Assembly: GCA_002179805.1 (NCBI GenBank) | Contig: NAVB01001856.1 | Coordinates: forward strand, 1-39,046 | DNA: 39,046 bases | From: Acanthamoeba lenticulata | Taxonomy: Eukaryota; Discosea; Longamoebia; Acanthamoebidae | Direction: 5' to 3' | Shown: positions 1 to 12,500 of the stretch, in pieces | Layout: each line of letters starts with the position of its first letter | Position numbering within the stretch: position 1 is the first letter of the stretch | Translations under genes and position numbers: made by a program | Notes under the pieces: model-generated | Told to the model about the DNA's origin: nothing | Database searches by the model: none | Seen by the model: the letters and a program-made list of their open reading frames with translations, nothing else

Positions 1-1722
1 TGGCCTCGAACTCCTCCGGTACCGGACGTCGGATGGCCCGCGCTACGTCCTCGTGCACGCAGCTCATGGGGGGCGATTGGGGGGGGGGGACAGCCCGCAG
101 GTCGCGACGGTGTCGACACAAAGCGAGCTTGCGTCGCGCTTCACTCTTCCGTTTGCCGCTTTCGTTCTTTTTCACGACGCGGCCGACGACGCCGCGCTGG
201 AGGCCTTTGTCGCCGGCATCCGGCCCTTTGTCCAGAGCCGCGGCGCTCACTTTGTCCGCTCGCACTCGCTCGAGTGGGCCCGCGCCCTCGTCGGCGCGGC
301 CACGCCGCCAATGCCGTTCGTGGCCGTGGTCAAGGACTGGGACCGGCCCGGCCAACTGGCCGCGCCCGCGGCCGTCCACCGGCTGACGGCCGCTACCGGC
401 AGCGAAGGCGTCGACGACGATGATGATGATGACCACGCCACGCGGGCGCTGGTGACATTCCTCGAGCGGCACCGGCAGCCGATGGTGCCCCGCCTCGAGG
501 CGGCCTCGGCGCACCTGCGCGAAGCGCTCCAGCAGGCGCCATCCGCCATCGGCATCGCCATCGCCGTCGTCGGCGACCCGGCCTCGCGCGAGGCCCTCGA
601 GTGCGCCTTCTTTCGCCCCATCTGCGCGACGACAAAGTGATGTGCGTGCGCGCATGTGTGCCACACACGGGACTGACGCCGGGTCGCAGGCTGGCCAGCA
701 TCGTGCGGACGGTGGCCAAGGACCACCAGAGCACGCCCGCGCGGCTGGTCTTTGCGTGGGTCGAGGGCCCCGCCCATCAGCATGTACGTGTGCGCCGCCA
801 ACAACTCGTCGCAGTCGCGCGTGTGTCCCATGTGCGCGCGTGTGCGCGCGCTGCTGTCGGTAACCGAGAAAGCACACACGTACATACACACACATACACA
901 CACGGGTACTGTAGTGGCTGAGCGAGTTTGGAATCGGTTCGGCCGAATTCGACTCGCACGTGTTCGTGTTCGACCCGTTGCGCGTACGTATCTCCATGTG
1001 GTGTGTGTGACACGTTGGACGCCGCGTCAACTTGATCCCACGTCTTCTTTCTGACACACGCCTGCGGACTTTTTTTTCCGATTTCCAGAACGCCCACTTT
1101 GAGGGCGCGAGCGTGCGTTCTGTGGATGACTTGCGCCGCTACGTGGATCGCCTGGTTCGCGGCCAAGTCAAGGTTGAACCTCGTCCCCCAAGAGGGCTTT
1201 CTCCTGGCTCTCACAACGTCCTTATTGCCCATCACCCGACGGCAGGCGCAGAAGGTGGCCCCGCAGAAGCAGCAGCGCGAGGCTGTGACGCACCAGGAAC
1301 AGGACCTCTTGGCCCGGCTCCTGGTATGTCCAAGATCCCCTTCGAGGGGCTCTCTAGAGAGGAACAGACAGCTGCAGGCTCAAAACGCGTGCGCTACGCA
1401 GGGACTCGCTGAGGCGCTTGTGAAGCGGCTGGAGCTTCCGGCGTGGTGGCGCCCGAGCCACTGGGGAGAAGTTGTCACCAAGTCGTCTGACGCCGCCGCT
1501 CGGCTGAGTCTCGTCGTCGGGCTGGTTCTCTCGTTCGTCCTCGTGTGCTTGAACCGTCGCGTGCAGCCGACAGCTGCAGCTGCAGCTGCATCGCTTGGTC
1601 CCTTCCCCGAACCGCAGAACAAGAGAAGCGCTGCTGAGGCGGGCGTTGCCCAGGGCCAGCGCGGCGACGATCACGACGTCGTTGCCGCGGTGCGTCGGAG
1701 ACGTGTGGAGGCACACGAATAA
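1..1722 (+). CDS. Membrane-anchored PDI/thioredoxin-fold protein, 3' part (5' end outside window)
   Basis: The reading frame is open from base 2 and no start is seen, so the gene begins left of the window. Proposed exons are about 2..636, 690..783, 915..983, 1089..1172 and 1246..1722; a further in-frame 54-nt intron at 1324..1377 is possible. The early part (LPFAAFVLFHDAADDAALEA, then FVRSHSLEW) reads like a redox-inactive thioredoxin-fold domain of a protein disulfide isomerase. The exon LVFAWVEGP and the segment FDSHVFVFDPLR resemble the later b/b' domains of that family. No CxxC motif is visible in this portion. Near the C-terminus SLVVGLVLSFVLVCL is a clear membrane segment followed by a basic stretch, as in TMX-type PDIs of the ER. 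It is probably an ER folding or redox factor. The family is inferred from fold-like pattern and topology, not from catalytic residues. The stop is TAA at 1720. The second intron carries a CA-rich microsatellite near 870–903. Confidence 0.55.
870..903. repeat. CA/TACA microsatellite inside an intron
   Basis: A run of CACA units interrupted by TA lies in the proposed intron 784..914 of the PDI-like gene. It produces spurious open frames on both strands. Confidence 0.7.
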
Positions 1723-1848
1723 GTTTTCGGAGCGGCACTTCTTAGTCCCTTTCCTCCCTCACGGTTCGCCCTTGTTCTTGTCTCTTTCCGACGCAACCTC
1801 GTTCATCGATTGAGGCTTGGGCGGATTTCAAGAAGTGTGCATGCCTAA

Positions 1849-4800
1849 ATGAACCCGCGAGATGGATTGGATGGATATGAAAATAATGATGGATGGAACG
1901 GGAGGCTGCCCTTTGCTCTCGGCCAAACCATGATGCTGGACGAAAATGCCAAGTTTGCAGAGACAGCCGAGGATCCTGCGTGCTCGAGCCTTCACATCGA
2001 GGACGCGCACTTATCGTCTTGCCCACTCCACAGCTCCCCTACAACGGAGGACGTAGTGGTTTCCGCCGCCTCAATCTCTTCTTTGGCAACTTCTTTGTCG
2101 GCAACTTCAGCCGCTTGCACCTGCACTCCAACTCGAGCTGAGGAAGAAGACGACCCTTTTCCATTTCAACACACGAAGGGACACCACGCTTGCGGCTTCT
2201 TCCAGACCCAGAAGGAGCGGGACCAGCTCATCATCCAATTCTTTCGAGATGGCTTCGCGCGGCACGAGAAGATGCTCTACGTGCATCACTACTCGACCCC
2301 CGCCGACATCATACGCCTCGTCCACGACTGGTTGGGCGTTGATTTGGCCCCTTGTATCGTGGCGGGCGATGTGTCGTTTTGCTCGACGGCGAGCCTCTAC
2401 AAGCGCAATGGCGTCGTTGACCCCTGGGCCACCATCGAGCAGGTGCGGGCCATGGCCGAGGAGGCCAGGAAGCAGGGCTACGGACGTCTGCGCGTCACGG
2501 GCGAGATGTGCTGGGTACCCGCTTGCGCTCACCCCACCCAGGAGCTACTCGCCTACGAGAGCCGGCTCAACGGGGTCTTTGCCGAGTACGACGTCTGGGC
2601 CATGTGCCAGTACAACGTCAACCGCTGGGATCCTGACCAGCTCATCAACGTTCTTTCCGTGCATCCCATCGTACGTTTCCTTTTCCTTCTTCTTCCTCTT
2701 CCGCCACTACTTGGGGCTGACCCATTTGGGGCACTGGTGTAGTTGATGATGGGTAACGAGGTCTTTCAAAACATCTACCATATGCCCCCAGAGGAGTATC
2801 TCGGTACATGCTTGCTCACCTCCTCGTGTGCTCTACTTCGTCTTGGCTAAACATATTTTATATTTATATTTATATTTTTTTCCCGTTTTATTCAATATAT
2901 TTTGTGACGCGTAGTCGAGGACCTGGCGGCCAACACGCTCCAGCACTGGATGCACAACTTGGAGCAGCGCAAGAAGATGGAGTCCCAGCTCCACGAGCGC
3001 ACTCTTGAGCTGCTGGCCATCAACCAGACTCTGCAGGAGGAGATAAAGGAGCGGCAGCGCATGATTGACGCCAAGAACGCCGCTGAGGCCGTGAGCAAGG
3101 CCAAGTCTGAGTTCATGAGCGTTATGTCTCACGAAATACGTGCGACATGCCCCTCTCTTCCTCTACATGATCCTTCCTCTGCTCTGCGCATTGTTATTCA
3201 TTTTCTTTATTTTCCTGAATTGCTGACGTGGCTTTCATCACAACAGGGACACCGCTTAACGGGATCGTGGTGATGACCAAGCTTCTCGGCCAGACCGAGC
3301 TCTCCGAAGAGCAGCGCGAGTACGTCGAGTCCATCGACGTCTCGGGCGAGCACCTTCTGACCATGCTCAACGACGTCCTCGATTTCTCCAAGGTACGTTC
3401 TCCTGCTGCCCACTACTCGCGTGGCATTTTCGCGCCCTTCTCACGCGCGCGCGAGTGGAAACAAAAGATCGAATCAGGAGCGCTGTCCCTCGAAAACCGG
3501 CCGTTCGAGACGGAAGCCTGCCTGAAGGGCGTCCTCTCCATGTTCAAGTGGACCGCCGAGATGGAGGACGTGCCCACCATCGAGCACCGCATCTCGCCCG
3601 ACGTGCCACCCGTGCTCATGGCCGACGTCACGCGCGTGCGTCAAATTCTTTTCAACTTTCTGTCCAACTCGGTCAAGTTCACTCCCTCTGGTATTGTACC
3701 TCCCCCGCGGGCACCTACACTCAAGGCCCAGTCTGATCCGCGCCTTCATTCTTCTTCGTATTCTTCAATTAGGCGGGCGGGTGTGGGTGCACGTGTGCTG
3801 CGTGCCGTCGCCTACGAGCCCCGGCGAGCAGGAGGTGCAGTTCGAGGTGGGCGACACCGGCATCGGCATCCCCGAGGCCAAGTGGCCCCGTACGCGCGCC
3901 TTGCATTCTTCTCGATCGCGTCCCCGTCGGGCCCGTTTGCTGACGTCATGTGATCCATTCATTCCACAAATTCCAGTGATCTTCAACACGTTCTCGCAGG
4001 TGGACGCGTCGATCACGCGCAAGTACGGCGGGACGGGCCTCGGACTGGCCATCAGCAAGCGCCTCGTGGAGCGCATGGACGGCCGCATCTGGTTCGAGTC
4101 GCGCGAGGGCCAGGGCTCCACCTTCTACTTCACCGTCCCCGTCCGCATCCCCACCCTCTCCGCCCTTCTCGTACGTCGCCACATCCTCTTCCCCCTTCAT
4201 CTTCATCATCAAGCTCATGCGCTCGACACACAACAACAGGAAGTCGAGCACGCGGGCCCAGCCGAGGCCGCCCGGCGAGCGGGCATGGTCTCGCCGGCGC
4301 CGACGTCCGTGTCGCGGCGACGGGCCGACTCGGACCTGTTGCTGAGCGCCCCGCCTCCGGGCACAGCCGTGGATGGCGGTGGCGGCGGTGATCATCATGC
4401 ACCGAGCGAGGCCGACGTGGGCCGACTGCGGATCCTCGTGGCTGAGGACAACATCATCAACCAGAAGGTGGTCCGGCGCATCCTCGACAAGCTGGGCTGC
4501 ACGCCGGACAACGTGGTTGTCGTCGACAATGGCGAGAAGGCCGTCGCCGCGGTCGCCGCGGCGCACTTTGACATCGTCTTCATGGACCTCCAGATGCCCG
4601 TCATGGGCGGCCTCGACGCCTGTCGCCACATCCTGTACGCGCCGCTCTTCTTTCTTGCTTGATGATCATCGTCTTCTTCAGCTTCGTCTAACTCACAGTA
4701 TCTGGAATGCGGGGAATGCAGGCGGCTGGACTGGAGCGGGCGAGCCGAGGCGCGGCCGGCGGTGATCGCGATGACGGCCGCGGCGTCGGAGGAGGACAAA

Positions 4801-5352
4801 CAGCAGTGCATGAACGCCGGCATGGACGGCCACGTCAGCAAGCCCATCAAGATCGAGCGCGTGGCCCACATCCTCCAGGCTGTGGCTTTGGCCTGCTACT
4901 CGGCTGCCTCGCAGTCTTCATCTTCACCCTCGTCGTCATCCTCGTTCACCGTTTCTTCTACGTCGTTGGCACCATCATCCCCAGGAATCACCCCAGAAGC
5001 GGAGCCATCGTCGTCTTCACTACCAACAGCAACAACGGCGACGCCCGCCCAGGAAGCATTGGAGCAGCCGTCACAGGCGCCCGTCGGGCAGTCGGCGCCA
5101 ACTGGACCCTCGTCCTTCTCCTCCTCCTCCTCTTCATCTTCATCACCAATATCATCATCATGGTCCTCCTCGTTGGGATCGTCGCGATGCGTCGATCTCC
5201 CTCTCCTGCCCCATACCCACAACCAGAACCAGCCGCACCACCCATACTGTCACCACCATCACCACCATCGTCATCATCATCTACATCAGCACCTCCACCA
5301 TGCGTCCCTCGGCCTCCACCGGGCGCCCACCCCCGCCGACCACTGCTGGTGA
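1849..5352 (+). CDS. Hybrid histidine kinase with N-terminal MEDS (DcmR-type sensory) domain
   Basis: Proposed exons are 1849..2670, 2743..2803, 2915..3139, 3247..3392, 3468..3690, 3773..3889, 3977..4170, 4240..4634 and 4722..5352, which sum to 938 codons. Residues about 110–270 resemble a MEDS domain ([27 protein letters not shown]). This sensor fold, named from methanogens and DcmR, is known mainly in prokaryotes. A coiled coil (about 295–365) leads to the H-box [13 protein letters not shown] (phospho-His in the HEIR motif). The N-box ([13 protein letters not shown]), G1 box (GDTGIGIP) and G2 box ([13 protein letters not shown]) of the ATPase follow. A receiver domain (about 659–780) has LVAEDN, the acceptor Asp in [10 protein letters not shown] and the Lys in VSKPIK. 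All catalytic boxes are present, so an active phosphorelay kinase is expected, passing phosphate to an HPt protein. The tail is Ser-rich and then His-rich. No membrane segment is seen, so a cytosolic sensor is likely. The signal it senses is unknown. Confidence 0.85.
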
Positions 5353-5646
5353 TAAGTACCAGGTTAAAAAGGGAAATAGAAAACAGAATGCGCGGTATTC
5401 AACTCATTTCTGTTTCAAAACAGTTTCAATTTCCGCAAATTTTGACCAATTGGCGATGACGTCAAGAAAATGAACAAGAGCCTCGCGGGCGTTATCTGAC
5501 GTCGGTGTTCGATTAAAGCGAAGAAGGGAGAGGGGGGAGCGCCTGGTGCTCTGGTGGGAATCTATTAATTGGTACACACGCAAGCGAGGTTCAAGGAGAG
5601 GAGAACATTCGGGCGCGGGGGAGGTTCAGGCCAAAGAAGAAGGAAG
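5353..5646 (+). promoter_or_regulatory. Intergenic region and putative promoter of the FHA–PH gene
   Basis: This lies between the histidine kinase stop and the chosen ATG of the next gene. It contains one TGACGTCA palindrome (5457–5464) and a related TGACGTCG about 35 bp later. An in-frame upstream initiation codon exists at 5569. The ATG at 5647 was preferred because the intervening codons look like a non-conserved leader. No TATA box could be called with confidence. Confidence 0.35.
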
Positions 5647-8600
5647 ATGGGGGACCACAACGGTGGCGTACCCGCTCTCGAGCGCGACGCGTCTTACGAT
5701 ATGGAGGCGATGGAGCAGGAGATGCGACAAATCTACGAAGAGCTCAAACGAGGCGAGGGAGCAGCAGTCGACGAGGAAGAGCTGACTGCTCGCCTCTCGA
5801 AATCGTCCCGATCCGCGACGCAGATGTTGTCGCAAATCATGGGGGACCTCGGTCCGATGCTCAAGGACCCCATCATGCGGAACCACCCTCTCCTGGCCAA
5901 GTACGTCGCCGACGCTGAACAACAGCCCTCCACCACGACGACTCCGGCAAAGAACGAAAGCGTCGGCTGCAGCAACAGCAGCGAAAAGGCCAACGTTGCA
6001 GCCGAGAGCCGCGAAGGCGGGGACGTGGAAGTGGACAAGCTCATCCATCTCTTCGTGAGCGGGAAGAAAGAAAAGGAAAAAGCTTCTGCTTCTTCTTCTT
6101 CTTCCCTTGCCTCTTCTTCCTCTTCTTCAACCACCACATCACGGCTTCGGACCGCCGACTCGGCGCCCGTCCCGCTCGAGGCAAAGAACGAAAGCGGCGC
6201 AGCGGAGGCGAGCAGCGGCAACGCAAAGAACGAAGCCGCCTCCGGCTCGACCGGCTCCGGGATCGCCGGCACCGAGGGCTCGCCGGCGCGGGCGAGCCGG
6301 GTGGTCGCGCGGGCTCGAACCGCCGACTCGTCGTCATCGTCGCCGTCGACGGCGCGCAAGCCGCGCAACCCGCAGATGGACAAGGAGATGGAGCGCATTC
6401 GGCGCGCCGTCGAAGAGAAAAAGGCCCAGCGCCAGCGCGAGCTCCTCGGCGAAGTCGACCTCGGCAGCGCCAGTTCCAGCGTCGGCGGCGCCAAGACCTC
6501 GCCCAGCGGCTCGCAGATCGTCGCGCCATCGGCGGCCGCGAGCCACGCCGGCGCGGCGACAGCGACGGCGGTGCCGGCCACGGCGACGACGGCGACTGCG
6601 ACAACGGCGGCAACAGAAGCGGCGGCGGCGCCGCCGGTGCAAGTGGGCTCGCCGGTGCAGCTGGGCACGCTGCGCTCGATCTCGGTCAAGGCGCTGGCCA
6701 TGCCGGCCCCGGTCTTCATGATGCCCGTTCCCGTCCCGGTGCCTGTGCCCCTCCCCGTCCCGGCCGAGCTCGACGACGCCGACGACGTCCACAACGACAA
6801 CGGAAAAGAGCCGGTCGAGCCCGCGGTCGCGGCCGTCCCGGACCAGCCCGCCGCCTCCGCCGCTGCGGCGGCGGCCGACGACGCGAGTGGGGGAACGGCG
6901 ACGACGGTGAAGAGCACCAAGGCCGTGCAGCCGGACAACCGCCAGACGGTGGCGCTCGTCAAGGGCAGCAGGGCCGGCGCCGGCACGGGCAGCGGCCAGT
7001 CGTGGGTCCGCGCGGCCGCGTCCAAGGCCCCGCTCGGGTCCGCTGCCGGCGCCGGCGCGCACAGCCGCAAGTCGCTGCTCGACCGGCGGCTGCTCGGCAA
7101 GGCCTCGAAGCCGGCGGCGGCGGCCTTTGACGGGAAGAAGACGCTGGCCAACCTGGCGCAGCTGACCAAGTCCTCTGGCAATGATGATGAAGAAGAAGGT
7201 GACGATGATGCGAGTGATGAGGAAGAAGAGGAGGAAGAGGAGGAAGAGGAGGAGAACGGGAAGGAGGAGGACGAGGCGAGCGAGTATGAAGACGGCGGGT
7301 CGGATGATGAGGAGGCCAAGCTCCGCAAGAGCACCAGCGGCGACCTGCAGAAGAAGAACGTCAAGTCGTTGAAGGCATCGCCGCCGCAGCAGCAGCAGCT
7401 GGCCAAGTCCGTCGGCGACGATCCGTCCTCGTCCGTCCTCAAGCCCGACCTCCTCGGCGGCAGCGGCAGCGAGACGGCCGACCCTGCGCCGGCCGCCACG
7501 ACCAAGGAGGCCGGCACGTTGCCGTCGTCATCATCGTCTTCGCCGTCTTTGGTTTCGCCGCCAGGCAGCGGCGCCGCGCCTTCGACGTCGTCGTCGTCGC
7601 CGCCGTTGTCGCCGACGTCCTCGTCATCATCGCTGCCGGTCGCAGCGGAGGGCTCGGGCGACGTCAAGTTCAGCCGCTTCGGGAGCGCCTCCCTCGTCTC
7701 GGCCAAGCGCACCTACAAGCTGGCCGAGGGCAACAACACGCTCGGTTCGCCTTCGCCCCCCCCCCTCTCCTCTCTATCTTCCTTTTTTCGTTCTTCTTCG
7801 TTCTTCTTTTCGTTCTTTTTTATTCATTCTTTTTTTTTCGGGATTGTGCACAGGCCGAGGCGATGTGCAGATCGTGCTCAAGGCGGCCAGCGTCTCCCGC
7901 AAGCACGCCGTCATCACGCTCAAGAACGGGACGGCCTTTATCCGGTACTCCGCAACATCGCCCAGCATCGTTCTTTTCATCCCAATGACATCATCGTCGT
8001 GCACAAAGGGACCTGAACTCGACGCACGGGACGCGCGTGAACGACAAGGTCGTGACGGGCAAGGCGCCCCTGGCCGTCGGCGACAGCATCAAGCTCGGAT
8101 CGATCCGCCTCAGCTTCCAGGTCGAGGCCCCCATCATCGAGGTGCGTTTCGCTCTTTGCCCGTCAGCGCCGCTTTTCATTTTTCGTTTTATTTTGTTTTT
8201 TTTTTATTTTTATGAATTAAGATTTTGATCATAATCTTTTTTTATCACCACAGGGCGTGCTGTCGAAGCGGAGCCCGGCGTTCCACAAGTCGTGGCAGAA
8301 GCGCTACTGCGTGCTCAAGAAGCGGCAGCGCGACATCATCAAGCTCTACTACTACCGCTCCAAGGTCGCCCCTTCTTTCTTCTTCTTCTTTTTCTTCTTT
8401 GCTCAAAACAAAAAACAAAAACAAAAAAAAACAAAAAAAAACAAAAACAAAACAAAAACAAACCACAGGAGAATCGGCTGCCGCAGGGGTCGGTGTCGAT
8501 GGAGCAGGTGGTGTCCGTGACGGACGACGAGAACGGCGGCTCGGGCAACGTGTTCAAGATCAAGACCATCATGCGCGTCTTCGAGTTCCAGGCCCGCGAC

Positions 8601-9186
8601 GAGGAGGACCGGTTCGCGCGCCCCCTTCCCCCTTCCCCGGATCGTCCCGCTGACGACGACGACGCGCATCATCATCGTCATCGTTCTGATGGTTGCGATG
8701 GATGATGATGATGGATGTCTTTTACGCAGGGACATGTGGATCAAGGCTCTGCGCCAGGCCTCTGGCAAGACGGCGCAGCGGCTCGAGACCGAGCGCAAGG
8801 AGCGCCAGCGCGCCATCGCGGCGGGCGAGCAGGACAATAGCAGCAGCAGCAGCAACAACAACAACAAGGCCGCTCGCGAAGGGGGAGAGGAGGCGGACAA
8901 CGACGAGGGCGAGAGCAGCGACGACAACGCAGAGGAGGACGAGGAGGAGGACGAGGAGGAAGTGGGCGGCTCGACCGTGACGAGGATCGTGGCCCCAAAG
9001 CAGGGCGCTGGTGGCAGCGACGGCGCTGCAGACCGTACTCGCAGGAAATCGACCGACCTGGCCCTGCCCGCCGACGAGGACGAAGGCGCGTCGTCGTCCT
9101 CGTCCGACGTCGAAGCCAAGGAGGAGGAGGAGGACGTCAAAGCACGCACGCACCAGGCCATCGCCAAGGTGAACAGCATGTTTTGA
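5647..9186 (+). CDS. Large low-complexity protein with C-terminal FHA and PH domains
   Basis: Proposed exons are 5647..7744, 7854..7944, 8009..8141, 8254..8364, 8469..8611 and 8730..9186, which sum to 1011 codons (1010 aa). Residues 1–100 form a helical segment with a heptad-like pattern (MEQEMRQIYEELKRG; MLSQIMGDLGPMLKDP). About 550 residues of Ser, Ala, Glu and Pro low complexity follow, including an uninterrupted acidic run. Residues about 680–775 are an FHA domain: GRGD, SVSRKHAVI, and NSTHGTRVND, which is split by an intron. These are the residues that bind phosphothreonine in this family. Directly after it, residues about 775–868 form a PH domain (GVLSKRS, FHKSWQKRYCVLK, YYYRSK, MWIKAL). 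The acidic tail ends VNSMF. The architecture suggests a phosphothreonine-reading adaptor recruited to phosphoinositide membranes. That role is inferred; I recognise no named orthologue. Confidence 0.8.
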
Positions 9187-9518
9187 GCCCCCCCCCCTCC
9201 CTAGGTGATGATAACCGGCCTCAGTAACGCCGGGACCTCGTGTACACTTATGTTCTTTTTCTTCTTCTGTCATCTTCCAGTAAACCCCCCCCCCCCAACG
9301 TCCTTTCCTTTTCAGCATCTGGCCGCAGAGCAACTTCTTGTGGGTTGGGCAAGCTCGTTCGTGAACGTGACTGACACAGGTAGGTGTGAGAGCCGTGCCC
9401 CTCGTGGTGCTCCTTCGGCTGTGTCTCATGAATAGACGGTAAGAGTTCAAGAGCTTGGAGAATGAATGGTGTTTGATCATGGGATGTGTTCACTCTCTCT
9501 TTGAGGTAATAGGTGACC
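9187..9518. other. Convergent intergenic region, no gene seen
   Basis: This lies between the stops of the FHA–PH gene (+) and the F-box/ankyrin gene (-). It contains poly-C runs near 9188 and 9286 and T-rich stretches, and probably holds both 3' untranslated regions. No supported coding segment or RNA gene was seen. Confidence 0.5.
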
Positions 9519-12500
9519 TTATCCACACTGCTCTCCACAGTGCCCACCACAATCCCCCTCATGATCATCATTCTCCTCTTCTTCGACAGCAACCACCACC
9601 TTGCGGCGCCGCTTAACTTGTGGTCTGTGGTCCCCCACAACCGCAAGGTCACCGTCCTCCTCCTCCTCCTTCTCCTTGTCACCATCTTCATGACGGTGAT
9701 GATTGACGGCGGCAGAGGGGACGATGGCGACCGCGTCGAGGTGGATCGCCAGGTCGAGCTCCTCTCCTTCCTCTTCCACCGTGGCCGTTGTTGTTGCCGG
9801 CTGTTGCTGGCCCGCCAGGGACGGGGCGAGGCCGGTCGTGGAACTCTTTCTCCGGCGGAGACGCCCTCGTGGCTGGTGCCGAGGCGTCTCTTCCTTGACC
9901 TCCTGCTCTTCTTCATCCACTTCTTCCTCCTCGTGTTGAGACTCTTCCTCTTCCTCCTCTTCCTCGTCGTCGTCGTATTTGTCGTCGTATTCCTCCTCCT
10001 CCTCTCCCTGCCCGTGCTTCCGTTTCCTGCGCGTCTCCGTCTCGTGCTGGTACACAACGTCGTACGAGTCCTCCGTCCGCTGGACTTGGCGGCCACCATG
10101 ATCATCGTCCTCTTCCTCTTCGCCGTCGCTCGCGCAGTGTTCGACTTTCCTCTTGTCCTGGAGCTTGACGCGACGCGCATGGCGCCGCGCGCGCTGAGAG
10201 AACTCGTGGAACACCTGCCGCACCTCCTCCGAGCTCGCCGCCTCGCGGGCTGTGATAAACCTACGCGTGGTGCGTGTGCGCGTGCGCCGTCCAGCGCGCG
10301 CACGAGTGGTCAAACCTCTTCTCTCAGGCACACACACGCGCGCGTGTCATGCGTGTGTCATACCGCCCGTAGGGATGTTCAATGCGTTGGCGCTCGGTGG
10401 CATCGGCGCCATGGAGAAGCAGCAGCTCCACGATTTCGGCGCTGCCGTTGCGGGCGGCCAAGTGGAGCACAGGCGTGTTGCACAGCTCTGGCCGCGCGCC
10501 GCGGTTGAGGAGCACACGCACGACCTCCACGCGGTCGTGTATCACCGCGTCGGCCAGTGCCGTCGTTCCTTTCCTGCACAACCCACGCGCGGTGTTGCGT
10601 AACACGACACGAGCGCACGACACACGCGGGGGGATGAGGTACGCGCGGAGGTTGGGAGAAATGTCATGGTCGAGAAGCAGCTCCACCATGTCCACGTGTC
10701 CGTTGGCCGCCGCTGTCAATTTCGCCCCATCCAGCATGAGCCGCACACGCGCGCGTGCAGAGCCGCACGAAGAGGCGCGCACCTTCATGAAGCGGGCTCG
10801 TCACGTCGTTCATGCTCCGGAACGCCGCGCCGCGCTCGAGGAGGAGCCGCGCGATGGCGAGCCGCCCGCAGCGCGCGGCGATGAGCAGGGACCGGTTGCG
10901 CAGTCTGGCGCGCCGCACGTCGAAGCCGCCCTCGTCCAGGAGCTGCCGCACAATGGCCTCGTGGCCGCGCTCGATGGCGCCGTGCAGGGGCGACTCGTCG
11001 ATCACCGCACTGGGGTGGCGCCACAGGTAGGCCTCGACGCTGCTGCCTTGCGCTCGTTTGGCCACCGCGCGCAGCACACGCGCCACCACGGCCGTGTGTC
11101 CCTGTTCGGCGGCCCAGTTGAGCCGCGCGCGGTCGCGCGCGTCGCGCGCGCGCCTCTTGGCGTTGATCTGGCCTCGGCGTCTGACGCGTGTTGCTTCTGC
11201 GTGCGGCGACGGCGGCGGGTGCGCGCGCAGGACGAGCCGGTACTCGCGCGAGGCCCACACGTAGGCCCGGTACCACGCGTTCCGCGGGAGCCGCACGCGC
11301 GCGTGTGTGTCTTCGCCCTCCTCTGGCGTGGCCAATTGACTGTCACTCGTCTCCTGCGCGCGCGCACACACACACACACACACATCAGTCGGGACGAGGG
11401 AACGACACGACCACACGACACGCGCGGGGGGGGGGCGAACATAGGAGGCGGCGTCGATGACGTCGAGGAGATCCGACGGGAAGGGGCCGCCAAACGCGTT
11501 GGCGTAGAGGCGCGCCCACTCGGGGGCCTCTGTCGCGACGACGCGCCACCGGCGGCACACGCTCGCAAAACGCACGCGACTTCGCAGCCGCAGAAACGAC
11601 ATGATCTGCGCGCAACATCCAACCTTAGTGTGTCGTCGCCGTGCAGTGCGCGTGTGTGTCGTGCGGTGGAGAGCAGGAACGTGCGTGGAAGAGGATCTCG
11701 TTGGGGAGGACGGGGACCGGCACGCCGGGCGGGAGCCACTGCCGGCGCCGCGCGCGGGCGGCGCGACGCGGGGCGGCCTCGGGGAACAGCGCCTCCATCA
11801 ACGCCTCGGCGCGCTCCTTGCCACCTTCTTCTCCTCCTTCGTCGACTTCATCATCTCCACCACCATCCTGGTTCTCCTCTTTGCCAACAAGAAACCGGAA
11901 CTCGTCCTCGTCTTCTTCATCCTCATCTTCATCGCCCTTGTCATCCTCCTCTTCCTCTTCCTCTTCTTCATCTTCATATTCTTCTTCGTTACCGTCGTCA
12001 ATGAAGACCGGTGCGATGTGCGCTTTTCCATCAACATCGTCCTCTTCTTCATCTTCATCATCATCTTCTTCATCATCAGGGATGACCACCTCCGCCGGAG
12101 CCGTGGCCGTGGCCGTGGCCGGCCGGAACGAGAGGGCGCCGTCGGCAGGGGAGAAGGCCATCGAGCGCTCGTGTGGCGTCGACGCCTCGGATGCAGCCGT
12201 GGCGGCGGCGGCGGCCGTGGGCGCGTGGCCGACGGCGGCGGCCACGATGGAGTCACATTCGCGGAAAAAGTCGTCGTCGTAGTCCGCGTCGTCGGCGTCC
12301 AGCGCCAGCAAAGACGGCGGCGCAGCGGCCACGACCGGCAGCTGCTGGCCTGCGCGTCCTGCCGCGTCGTCGTCGGTGGCCATCGGCTCTACGGTGGTTG
12401 TCGAGGGGCGTGGCAGGTCGTAGACCTTCGCCGTTGGCCTGGCGCAAATTTTTGAGAAATTTATTAATTTTTAAACCCATATTTTTTGTATGTTTGGTGG

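Noticed and set aside
5733..7712. Long minus-strand open frame of 659 codons
   Set aside because: It is antisense to the FHA–PH gene's low-complexity region; its Ser runs mirror Glu/Asp runs and it has no domain or splice support.
9513..10508. 331-codon plus-strand frame with Leu/Val-rich stretches
   Set aside because: It is antisense to the acidic tail and ankyrin exons of the F-box gene; the composition follows from CTC/TTC repeats.
11601..12455. Plus-strand frame that looks like a multi-pass membrane protein
   Set aside because: The hydrophobic residues come from TTC/CTC repeats antisense to the Glu/Asp-rich part of the F-box protein.
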